Assembly (NCBI GenBank): GCA_017307755.1
Contig: JAFKGQ010000012.1
Location: forward strand, 496,001-560,000
DNA from: Chitinophagaceae bacterium
GTDB taxonomy: Bacteria; Bacteroidota; Bacteroidia; Chitinophagales; Chitinophagaceae
Direction: 5' to 3'
DNA length: 64,000 nucleotides
A program made the position numbers and the translations under genes. This document shows, piece after piece, positions 27,862 through 36,232 of this stretch (positions are counted from its first letter, which is position 1; each line of letters starts with the position of its first letter). The notes under the pieces are model-generated. The model ran no database searches. It saw only the letters and a program-made list of their open reading frames with translations, and was not told the origin of the DNA.

Positions 27862-30800
27862 ATGGCTATAGAGGATCGCATCTTCCGGAAATTCCGCATG
27901 GGTATCGTTGTTTTCTTATTCACCGGCGTACGGGCGCAGACTGCCGGTGGAGATAATCATCTTAAATTATGGTATGATCATCCCGCCCGGGTTTGGGAAG
28001 AAGCCCTTCCCCTGGGTAATGGCAAGACAGGGGCGATGGTATTTGGATGCCCTCTGGACGAATTGTATCAACTGAACGATAATACCCTCTGGTCCGGCGC
28101 CCCTGAGCCCGGCAATAACCCCCGGGGGCCCCTTGTCCTGCCCATGGTCCGTGAAGCCATCTTCAAAGGGGATTATGACAGTGCTGCCGTCTTGTGGAAG
28201 AAGATGCAGGGGCCTTATTCGGCCCGTTTCCTCCCCCTGGCCGACCTTCGGATCGGGATGAGCAAGGCCCGGGGTGAAGCGACCGGCCTGTCCCGCGATC
28301 TCGATCTGAATACAGCAACTACCCATGTGCGATATACACAGGGAGGAGTCGTTTTTCAGCGGACCAGCTTTATCAGCTATCCCGGCAAGGTGATGGTGGT
28401 GCGTATGACGGCCAGCAAGAAGCAGGCGTTGGATCTTTCCATCGGGCTCAGTAGTCAGCTGCACTATCGTGTTGCTGTCGCTCCCGGAGGTTTACTGGTA
28501 TTAAAGGGCAAGGCGCCGAAGTTTGTGGCCAACAGGGATTATGAACCAAAGCAGGTGGTATACGATGAAGACCCAAAAGGGGAGGGGATGAATTTCGAGG
28601 TGCAGGTGAAAGTGCGTGTGTCGGGTGGAAAAGTTGTGGCTGAGGGGGACCAGCTCAGGGTAGTTGGGGCGGATGAAGCGACCATTTATCTGACGGAAGC
28701 CACCAGCTATAATGGTTTTTTCCGTTCTCCCGGTCATGACGGCAGGGATCCTTCCGTAGCGGCGGGCGCCAGTATGAGGAGAGCGTGGGCTGCGTCGTAT
28801 AGTGCGCTGCTACAGGAGCATCTTGGCGACTATCAACGTCTCTTCCGGCGGGTGACCCTGGACCTGGGGCTGGATACGGCGGCTGTACGGTTACCCACGG
28901 ACCTTCGTATCAAACGTTTTGACAGTACGGGGAATGATCATCAGCTGCAGACATTATATTATCAATATGGCAGGTATCTGCTGATCTCCTGTTCCCGTCC
29001 CGGCTCTCTGCCGGCCAATTTGCAGGGGATCTGGAACAGGATGGTACAACCGCCCTGGGGCAGCAATTATACCACCAATATCAATACGGAGATGAATTAT
29101 TGGCTGGCGGAGAATACCAATCTTTCCGAATGTCATCAGCCCCTGTTCGATTTTATAAAGGCGCTGGCTGTGAATGGCGCACAGACGGCCCGCGTCAACT
29201 ATGGGATACAGGAAGGATGGGTGACGCACCATAATTCGGATGCCTGGGCGAAAACCTCTCCGCCCGGAGGCTATGACCGGGATCCCAGGGGTATGCCCCG
29301 CTGGTCATGCTGGCCGATGGCCGGGGCATGGCTTTGCACGCATCTCTGGGAGCATTATCTTTTTACCGGCGACACGTCGTTCCTGCGGAAAGCGTACCCC
29401 CTGATGAAAGGCGCCGCGCAGTTTATGCAGCATTGGCTGATAAAAGATCCCGCCACCGGCCTGCTGGTGACCAATCCCTCTACCTCACCCGAGAATACCA
29501 TCAAAATAAAGGGCAAGGAATATCAGTTGAGCATGGCCAGCACAATGGATATGTCCATCATCCGCGAGCTGTTCACCGCCGTGATCAGGGCAGGACAGCT
29601 ATTGCATACCGATGCCCCGTATGGAAAGGAACTGGCGATGATGAAGGATCTGTTATATCCTTTTCATATCGGGCAATACGGTCAACTGCAGGAATGGTTT
29701 AAGGATTGGGATGATCCGAATGACAAGCACAGACATGCTTCGCATTTATTTAGTCTCTACCCCGGCAGCCAGATCACTCCGGATTCTACCCCCGGCCTGG
29801 CAGCCGCCGCCAGGCAATCCCTGCTATTGAGGGGGGATGTTTCCACGGGCTGGTCAATGGCCTGGAAGGTGAACTGGTGGGCCCGGCTGCAGGACGGCAA
29901 CCACGCCTATAAGATACTGCATGATGCCTTCAATTATATAGACCCTACGGTAGAGAAAGGGCAGATGAGCGGGGGCGGGGTATATCCCAATCTTTTTGAT
30001 GCCCATCCTCCTTTTCAGATAGACGGCAATTTTGGCGCTACGGCGGGTATGACGGAAATGCTGCTGCAGAGTCACAATGGAGTGATCCGGCTTTTGCCGG
30101 CTCTTCCGGACGCGTGGGCGGATGGTGTTGTTAAGGGTTTCAGGGCGCGCGGCAATTTTACAGTAGACATCGGATGGAAGAAGGGCCGGTTGACAAAGGC
30201 GCTTATTGCTTCGGGTTCGGGTGGTGTTTGCCGTGTCAACGCGACTGTGCCGCTAAAGTTGAGAGAGGGGAAAGTACGCAGGCTTGGGGGGAACACGATC
30301 GAGTTCAACACGGTGAAAGGGACCACCTATGTCATCCTCCCGGATGATGGTCCTTTTTACGGAGAGATGATCCGGACCCTGGAAAAACAATCTTTGGAAG
30401 AAGCCGGCCGGGCTATGCAGCAGGCGCCCGTCACTGTTACTGCCAGTCATTGTCCGCGCAGTGCGGGAGGTCCGCATGATTTTTATTCTGAAGGGGATTA
30501 TTGGTGGCCTGACCCCAAGCACCCCGACAGCCCTTATATCCAGCGGGACGGCATGACAAACCCTGCCAACTTTACGGCTCACCGGCAGGCCATGATCCGG
30601 CTGAGCCGGATCGTAGGGGCGTTGGCCACGGCTTACAGGCTCACCGGCGATGCGAAGTATATCGGTCCTGCATTACGGCATTGCAGGGCCTGGTTTGTGG
30701 ACACCGCCACTTGTATGAACCCCGACCTGCAATATGCACAGGCCATCAAGGGCCGCGCCACCGGCAGAGGCATTGGGATCATTGACACGATACAGTTGAT

Positions 30801-31455
30801 GGAGGTGGTGGAAGGATTGGAGGCAATGGAAGATGATGACGCTATGGATAAAACGTTACTGGTCCGTATACGGGAATGGTTTACCAGGTACCTGCAATGG
30901 TTGACCACGCATCCTTACGGAAAGGATGAGATGAATGCGGCCAATAATCACGGCACCTGCTGGGTCATGCAGGTGGCGGCCTTTGCCCGTTTTACGGGTG
31001 ACACGAGTTTGATGGGTTTCTGCAGCCGGCGGTATAAGGAAGTGCTGTTGCCGGGGCAGATGGATGCGGACGGCAGCTTTCCCAGGGAACTAAAGAGGAC
31101 CAAGCCGTATGGATATTCTCTTTTCAACCTGGATGCCATGGCGACGATCTGTCAGCTGTTGTCTACACCCAGGGATGACCTGTGGCATTACCGGATGGCG
31201 GATGGCAGGGGTATAGAAAAAGGTATTTCATTTATGGAGCCGCTGATCGCGGATAAAGGAAAATGGCCCTGGTCCCGTGATGTCATGTACTGGGACCAAT
31301 GGCCTGTGGCGCAGCCGGCGCTTGTATTTGGCGCAGGCGCGCTGAGGCGGGAAGATTGGTTTCGCACCTGGCAGCGTCTTAACCATGCGCCCGGGAATGA
31401 GGAGGTGATCCGCAATCTGCCTGTCAGGCATCCCATCATATGGCTAAATAACTGA
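27862..31455 (+). CDS. Bifunctional fusion: GH95 alpha-L-fucosidase-like plus alginate/glucuronan lyase-like domain
   Basis: This is one uninterrupted 1197-residue frame. A basic n-region and short hydrophobic stretch (FRMGIVVFLFTGVRAQ) form the signal; the internal ATG at 27898 is an alternative start. GH95 spans about 30-830: LWYDHPARVWEEALPLGNG at the start, and catalytic-region motifs NINTEMNYW (N406, N408), TSPEN (E544) and IDGNFG (D721), in the order expected for the family. From about 850 to 1190 lies an alginate_lyase-type domain (PF05426-like, PL5/PL38-like) with DYWWPDP, GRGIGIIDTIQ, the NNH motif at N1028-N1029-H1030 and KRTKPYGYS. The first module removes alpha-L-fucose or alpha-L-galactose; the second should cleave a uronic-acid backbone by beta-elimination. 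It leads an operon with the next gene 5 bases on. Confidence 0.88.
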   Translation: MAIEDRIFRKFRMGIVVFLFTGVRAQTAGGDNHLKLWYDHPARVWEEALPLGNGKTGAMVFGCPLDELYQLNDNTLWSGAPEPGNNPRGPLVLPMVREAIFKGDYDSAAVLWKKMQGPYSARFLPLADLRIGMSKARGEATGLSRDLDLNTATTHVRYTQGGVVFQRTSFISYPGKVMVVRMTASKKQALDLSIGLSSQLHYRVAVAPGGLLVLKGKAPKFVANRDYEPKQVVYDEDPKGEGMNFEVQVKVRVSGGKVVAEGDQLRVVGADEATIYLTEATSYNGFFRSPGHDGRDPSVAAGASMRRAWAASYSALLQEHLGDYQRLFRRVTLDLGLDTAAVRLPTDLRIKRFDSTGNDHQLQTLYYQYGRYLLISCSRPGSLPANLQGIWNRMVQPPWGSNYTTNINTEMNYWLAENTNLSECHQPLFDFIKALAVNGAQTARVNYGIQEGWVTHHNSDAWAKTSPPGGYDRDPRGMPRWSCWPMAGAWLCTHLWEHYLFTGDTSFLRKAYPLMKGAAQFMQHWLIKDPATGLLVTNPSTSPENTIKIKGKEYQLSMASTMDMSIIRELFTAVIRAGQLLHTDAPYGKELAMMKDLLYPFHIGQYGQLQEWFKDWDDPNDKHRHASHLFSLYPGSQITPDSTPGLAAAARQSLLLRGDVSTGWSMAWKVNWWARLQDGNHAYKILHDAFNYIDPTVEKGQMSGGGVYPNLFDAHPPFQIDGNFGATAGMTEMLLQSHNGVIRLLPALPDAWADGVVKGFRARGNFTVDIGWKKGRLTKALIASGSGGVCRVNATVPLKLREGKVRRLGGNTIEFNTVKGTTYVILPDDGPFYGEMIRTLEKQSLEEAGRAMQQAPVTVTASHCPRSAGGPHDFYSEGDYWWPDPKHPDSPYIQRDGMTNPANFTAHRQAMIRLSRIVGALATAYRLTGDAKYIGPALRHCRAWFVDTATCMNPDLQYAQAIKGRATGRGIGIIDTIQLMEVVEGLEAMEDDDAMDKTLLVRIREWFTRYLQWLTTHPYGKDEMNAANNHGTCWVMQVAAFARFTGDTSLMGFCSRRYKEVLLPGQMDADGSFPRELKRTKPYGYSLFNLDAMATICQLLSTPRDDLWHYRMADGRGIEKGISFMEPLIADKGKWPWSRDVMYWDQWPVAQPALVFGAGALRREDWFRTWQRLNHAPGNEEVIRNLPVRHPIIWLNN

Positions 31456-31460
31456 CTGAT

Positions 31461-34424
31461 ATGAATAAATGTCTTTTATTGTTTTTTGTTTGTTTTATTT
31501 CTTTATCCGGAGAGGCGCAGACAGGTGAACGTGACCGACAGGCGGCTGATGAAGCGCTAAAAGGATGGTGGCCCATCTCTATGAAGGACCACGATCAGCG
31601 TATCGCCTGGTGGCGCGAGGCGCGGTTTGGCATGTTTATCCACTGGGGGGTATATTCCCGTGCGGGCGGCGAGTGGAGGGGACATAAGGTGGAAGGCTAT
31701 GCCGAGCATCTGATGCGTAAAGAAAAGATCACCAGAAAGGAATATCTGGAACTGGCGCATGGTTTCAATCCCACAAAATTCAATGCGGAGCAGTGGGTCC
31801 TTGATGCAAAAAAAGCGGGTATGAGATATATGATCATCACCTCCAAGCATCATGACGGCTTTGCTATGTATGATTCAAAAGTTTCCGACTTCAATGTCGT
31901 CCGGCAGACTGTCTGGAAGAAGGACCCCATGGCGGCGCTTTCCGCTGCCTGTAAGAAGTACGGGATCAAATTCGGGTTTTATTATTCGCATGCGTTTGAC
32001 TGGGAGCATCCGCTGGCCCCGGGAAATGATTGGGAATACAGCAATCCCGGGGGCGATAAGGGGTTGTATGGTGGTATCCGCTGGTATGACCTGCATCCGG
32101 AACTGTTGGCCAGGGCGCGGCATTATGTTGACGAGAAGGCCATCCCGCAGATAAAAGAGCTGATACAAAAATATCATCCGGATATCTTTTGGTTCGATAC
32201 ACCCGGCAAGCTGCCTTTTTCCGAGAACCTCCGGATATTACAGGCTATCCGGGAAGTGGATCTCCATGTCGTGGTGAACGGCCGGCTGGCAAGGGCGGAT
32301 ACCAGTTTTGGGGATTATAAGAATACAGCTGACAGACCTGCGGAGTTTTATCCTGTCACAGGCGACTGGGAAGCCATTCCCACCACCAACGAATCCTATG
32401 GCTATCATAAGTATGACAGCAGTCATAAACCTTCCGGCTTTTTTATACAGCTGCTGGCAAAGGCGGCTTCCAGGGGCGGCAACCTGCTGATGAACATTGG
32501 CCCGAAGGGCGACGGGACCTTTGATGGGAGGGACCTGCGCATTCTCCGGGGTATTGGAAAATGGATGGATGTCAACGGTGAAAGTATCTATAGTACAACG
32601 GCGGGTCCGTTGCCCCTGCAAAACTGGGGGGTGTCGACCCTGAAGGGCGACAAACTATACCTGCATGTTTTTGACTGGCCTGCCGACGGGCGGCTGTATG
32701 TAGGAGGGTTGAAAGGGGCCGCCGACAAGGTGTATATGTTGTCCGATCCTGTGCGGTCCCTGTCTGCGACTGCTGTCGATGGGAAGGACCTCGTTATTGA
32801 CATTCCCCGTCAGGCGCCGGATACCGTCAACACTGTCATCGTGGTAGCGTTAAAAAAGGGTTGGCAGACGGACACTGTAAGCTATATCGCACCCAATATC
32901 CCTCTGACCCGTCTGCTGGCCTTTGATGCCGGACAGCATGGTAAGGGTTTTGGTTTTGGCGACGGAAAAGCAGGCCGTTTTTATGTCGAAGGGTGGAGCA
33001 ATAAAGATCAGGCATTGAGTTGGAACTTCCGTACGGCGGCTGCGGCCAGTTTTAACATCACTATAAAGTACCGGGCGGGAGAAGGTTTTGGCGGAACTTA
33101 TGAATGGGTGTTGGATGGCTTTCAAGGTGAGAGCAGGATCGATACGGGAGGCAAGGACATGGGAGTTCTTACCGCAGACCTGGGGGCTGTCTCGTTGAGC
33201 GCGGGTGTGCATGAACTGCGCATCAGGCCTGTCGACATACCCGGTCGTCAGCTGATGAGGTTGTTGGAAGTCGACCTGCAGCGGTCGTGGCGGAGAGGAG
33301 GAGTTTCTGTTTCCGCGGTCATGGCCGATGCGGAGCAACAGACCCGTCTGATGCTGCAGGAGATTGCCGCCATGGGTGGTCCTGGTGCAGCCGGGGCCGG
33401 CCCTGCGCCCGACAGTCCTTTTTCTCCCCGTACATTGGAGAATGGGCGTCTGAAGCTGGTGGCCTCCAGGGACTGGACCAGCGGCTTCTTCCCGGGACAG
33501 CTTTGGATGCTATACCAATATACGGGGAAAGAAGAATGGAAGAAGGAAGCGCAGACATTCACCGCCCGTATGGAAAAAGAAAAATTCAATGCCACTACCC
33601 ATGACATGGGTTTTAAGATATACTGCAGCTATGGCACGGGTTACCGGCTGACAAAGGACGAAGCCTACAAACAGGTGATCATACAGTCGGCAAAGACCCT
33701 CGCTACCCGATTTAACCCACGTATCGGGTGTATCCGGAGCTGGGATCATCACCGTAACTTATGGGGATTCCCCGTCATCATCGACAATATGATGAACCTG
33801 GAATTGTTGTTCGAGGCTACGAAGCTCACGGGAGATTCTTCGTTCTATAAGATTGCCGTGACGCATGCCAATACCACGATGAAGAACCATTACCGTAACG
33901 ATTACAGTTCATTCCATGTAGTGGATTATGATACTATCACTGGCAAGGTGGTGAAGAAGATGACCTGGCAAGGTTACAGCGATTCCTCTGCCTGGGCCAG
34001 GGGCCAAGCCTGGGGACTATACGCCTATACCATGTGTTATCGGGAGACAAACGACCCCCGTTATCTGCAGCAGGCGGAAAGGATCGCGTCCTTTCTTCTG
34101 TCCAGGCTGCCGGCGGACAAAATACCTTATTGGGATCTTAACGCGCCCAATTTCCCCGACGAACCCCGGGATGCGTCGGCGGCGGCGGTCATGGCTTCCG
34201 CCCTTTATGAGCTCAGCGGCTATAGCTTTATGGGAAATATGTACAAGCAGACGGCCGACCTGATATTGGAGAGTCTGACGAATGGCTACCGGTCAGCTGT
34301 AGGCGCCAATAGGGGATTTATCCTGCTGCACAGCACGGGCTCGAAGCCATCTAATTCGGAGGTGGATGTGCCGTTGAACTATGCCGACTATTATTATTTA
34401 GAAGCATTATTAAGATCAAAATAA
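31461..34424 (+). CDS. Bifunctional fusion: GH29 alpha-L-fucosidase plus GH88 unsaturated glucuronyl hydrolase
   Basis: The 987-residue protein has a signal peptide (MNKCLLLFFVCFISLSGEAQ). GH29 occupies about 40-470, with WWREARFGMFIHWGVYS, SKHHDGFAMYDS and nucleophile Asp246 in IFWFDTPGK. A beta-sandwich of about 485-600, probably carbohydrate-binding, links to GH88 at about 620-985. The two GH88 aspartates are Asp715 (THDMGFKIYCSYG) and Asp775 (FPVIIDNMMNLELL), spaced as in unsaturated glucuronyl hydrolase; SAWARGQAWGLYAY is also typical. GH29 strips alpha-fucose, and GH88 removes the 4,5-unsaturated uronic acid that a lyase leaves at chain ends. That product is what the lyase module of the preceding gene would make, so the two fusions complement each other. 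Confidence 0.92.
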   Translation: MNKCLLLFFVCFISLSGEAQTGERDRQAADEALKGWWPISMKDHDQRIAWWREARFGMFIHWGVYSRAGGEWRGHKVEGYAEHLMRKEKITRKEYLELAHGFNPTKFNAEQWVLDAKKAGMRYMIITSKHHDGFAMYDSKVSDFNVVRQTVWKKDPMAALSAACKKYGIKFGFYYSHAFDWEHPLAPGNDWEYSNPGGDKGLYGGIRWYDLHPELLARARHYVDEKAIPQIKELIQKYHPDIFWFDTPGKLPFSENLRILQAIREVDLHVVVNGRLARADTSFGDYKNTADRPAEFYPVTGDWEAIPTTNESYGYHKYDSSHKPSGFFIQLLAKAASRGGNLLMNIGPKGDGTFDGRDLRILRGIGKWMDVNGESIYSTTAGPLPLQNWGVSTLKGDKLYLHVFDWPADGRLYVGGLKGAADKVYMLSDPVRSLSATAVDGKDLVIDIPRQAPDTVNTVIVVALKKGWQTDTVSYIAPNIPLTRLLAFDAGQHGKGFGFGDGKAGRFYVEGWSNKDQALSWNFRTAAAASFNITIKYRAGEGFGGTYEWVLDGFQGESRIDTGGKDMGVLTADLGAVSLSAGVHELRIRPVDIPGRQLMRLLEVDLQRSWRRGGVSVSAVMADAEQQTRLMLQEIAAMGGPGAAGAGPAPDSPFSPRTLENGRLKLVASRDWTSGFFPGQLWMLYQYTGKEEWKKEAQTFTARMEKEKFNATTHDMGFKIYCSYGTGYRLTKDEAYKQVIIQSAKTLATRFNPRIGCIRSWDHHRNLWGFPVIIDNMMNLELLFEATKLTGDSSFYKIAVTHANTTMKNHYRNDYSSFHVVDYDTITGKVVKKMTWQGYSDSSAWARGQAWGLYAYTMCYRETNDPRYLQQAERIASFLLSRLPADKIPYWDLNAPNFPDEPRDASAAAVMASALYELSGYSFMGNMYKQTADLILESLTNGYRSAVGANRGFILLHSTGSKPSNSEVDVPLNYADYYYLEALLRSK

Positions 34425-34437
34425 AATTGTTTTACAT

Positions 34438-35802
34438 ATGAAGAAGTTACTAATAGTGATCTTGTTTTTCCACCAGGTGGTTTTCGCGCAAACCATCAGC
34501 CGCGATGAAAGAATGGAGTGGTGGAGGGACGCACGATTCGGCATGTTTATCCACTGGGGCGTTTATGCTGTTCCCGCCGGAGTCTGGCAAGGACATCAGA
34601 TCGGACATGGCGGAGAATGGATCATGAACAGGGGGAAGATATCTGTCGCTGACTACCAGCAAATGGCCCGGCAATTCAATCCTGTAAAATACAATCCTGA
34701 AGCGTGGGTCAGGATGGCAAAGGAAGCAGGCATGAAATACATCGTCATCACGGCCAAACACCATGACGGCTTTGCCCTCTTTTCGACCAACGCCAGCAAA
34801 TGGAATGTAGTGGATGCCACCTCTTACGGCAAGGACCTGTTAAAGCCGCTGGCGGCGGCCTGTCGCAAATACGGCATCAGGCTGGGCTTTTACTATTCGC
34901 AGGCGCAGGACTGGAACAACCCGGGTGGCGCCGCGGCGCGAAAGGCGGCTTCGGAAGGCTGGGCAAATCCCGACTCGACCCGTATAGACGCTTACACAAA
35001 AGCGAACAGCGGGCATTGGGACCCGGCTCAGACGACGGACTCCATGGCGGATTATATCGATAAAGTGGCTGTCCCCCAGGTAAAGGAACTGTTGACCAAT
35101 TATGGAGATGTGGCAGTGCTTTGGTGGGATACGCCGACAAATATGACGGACCCTATGGCGGAGAAGCTGCAGACGGTGCTATCCCTCCAGCCAAAGATCA
35201 TTACCAACGACCGGCTGAAGCGCCCCAATTTTCCCGGCGACTACAAGACGCCTGAGCAGAAGATACCCAACCTGGCTGATCTTGACGGTAAGGATTGGGA
35301 GACTTGCATGACTATGAATGGCACCTGGGGATATAAGAGCTATGACAACAAATGGAAGACCCCAACGACATTGATCCATAATTTGGTGGACATCGCTTCA
35401 AAGGGGGGGAACTACCTGCTCAATGTAGGGCCTACTGCCGAGGGTGAATTCCCTCAGGGCAGCATCGAGGGGCTGAAGGCCATTGGGGCCTGGATGAAGG
35501 TGAACAGCGAAGCCATTTATGGTACGAAGGCCAGTCCTTTTGGGTTGTTGCCGTGGGGACGTTGTACAAAAAAAGCGCAAGGGGGGAATACCCTTCTTTA
35601 TCTCTCCGTATTTGACTGGCCGGCCAATGGCAAGCTGACCGTGCCGGGGTTGAAAAATTCTGTGATCAGGGCGCAGCTGTTGTCAGACGGAAAAAGCCTT
35701 ACTACGTCCGCCGGCGCGGATGGTTTTGTCATCAATGTGCCGGAGAAGGCGCCGGATGCGATAGCCACCGTCATTCGTCTTGAAGTGAGCGGAACATTAT
35801 AA
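34438..35802 (+). CDS. GH29 alpha-L-fucosidase
   Basis: The 454-residue secreted enzyme starts MKKLLIVILFFHQVVFAQ (signal) and continues with a single GH29 domain: WWRDARFGMFIHWGVYA, TAKHHDGFALFSTN and nucleophile Asp231 in LWWDTPTN. The acid/base is not fixed by a universal motif in GH29 and is not assigned. The C-terminal beta domain ends near VIRLEVSG. Its barrel start is very close to the GH29 module of the preceding fusion, so the pair probably arose by duplication, with different linkage preference. It follows the fusion gene by 13 bases in the same operon. Confidence 0.94.
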   Translation: MKKLLIVILFFHQVVFAQTISRDERMEWWRDARFGMFIHWGVYAVPAGVWQGHQIGHGGEWIMNRGKISVADYQQMARQFNPVKYNPEAWVRMAKEAGMKYIVITAKHHDGFALFSTNASKWNVVDATSYGKDLLKPLAAACRKYGIRLGFYYSQAQDWNNPGGAAARKAASEGWANPDSTRIDAYTKANSGHWDPAQTTDSMADYIDKVAVPQVKELLTNYGDVAVLWWDTPTNMTDPMAEKLQTVLSLQPKIITNDRLKRPNFPGDYKTPEQKIPNLADLDGKDWETCMTMNGTWGYKSYDNKWKTPTTLIHNLVDIASKGGNYLLNVGPTAEGEFPQGSIEGLKAIGAWMKVNSEAIYGTKASPFGLLPWGRCTKKAQGGNTLLYLSVFDWPANGKLTVPGLKNSVIRAQLLSDGKSLTTSAGADGFVINVPEKAPDAIATVIRLEVSGTL

Positions 35803-35812
35803 ATACGCACGC

Positions 35813-36108
35813 ATGCGCCTTATCCTGTTAATGTTTTGTATCGCGGCCTGTCTGTGTGCGGGCGCGCAGCGGGTACAGAATGCCCGTCAGATCATCGATA
35901 ACGTGCGGCATAACAGCAATTACCGGAGCGCCTTTTTATCTCCTTCCCGGCAGGTGAACCTGAATACGGAATTTTCTTTTATCGAGATTACCACCAGATC
36001 CGGGAATGGCGTGTTTATTATACGGTCATTATCCAGGGCAGTGATATGAATGGCAGCATCGGCGTTCAGATGAAAAAGATAATTATTTCTGACAGGGTGG
36101 CCCGGTAA
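35813..36108 (+). pseudogene. Short signal-peptide gene, possibly frameshifted near 35972-35981
   Basis: The open frame from 35813 gives only 78 residues (to 36049), with a clear signal peptide (MRLILLMFCIAACLCAGAQ). Around the T-rich stretch 35972-35980 the coding character moves to the next frame, which continues as YRDYHQIREWRVYYTVIIQG and ends in VQMKKIIISDRVAR with a stop at 36106-36108. Joined across a one-base shift, this gives a small periplasmic protein of about 98 residues. I do not recognise the family. Either a frameshift has inactivated it, or a sequencing error is present, or only the 78-residue product is made. It lies between the fucosidase operon and the first SusC gene. Confidence 0.45.
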
Positions 36109-36232
36109 ATGGTTTAAAGTAAAGCCAAAATTGCTTGTTAGTAGGGTAATTAAACGGAATGACACAGGGGTAAGTTATGCTTACTTGCAGCGACGGACCC
36201 ATGGTCCGTCAATACTATAAACTAACGGCTAT
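36109..36232. promoter_or_regulatory. Leader of the first SusC gene: shared 13-mer and 8-bp palindrome
   Basis: GCCAAAATTGCTT at 36124-36136 is an exact copy of the word upstream of the GH95-lyase gene. Closer to the start, GACGGACC (36192-36199) and GGTCCGTC (36203-36210) form a perfect 8-base inverted repeat with a three-base loop, 22 bases before the ATG at 36233. GTAAG-TTATG-CTTAC gives a weaker dyad upstream of it. No T-run follows, so an operator or a regulatory 5' RNA hairpin is more likely than a terminator. Confidence 0.5.
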
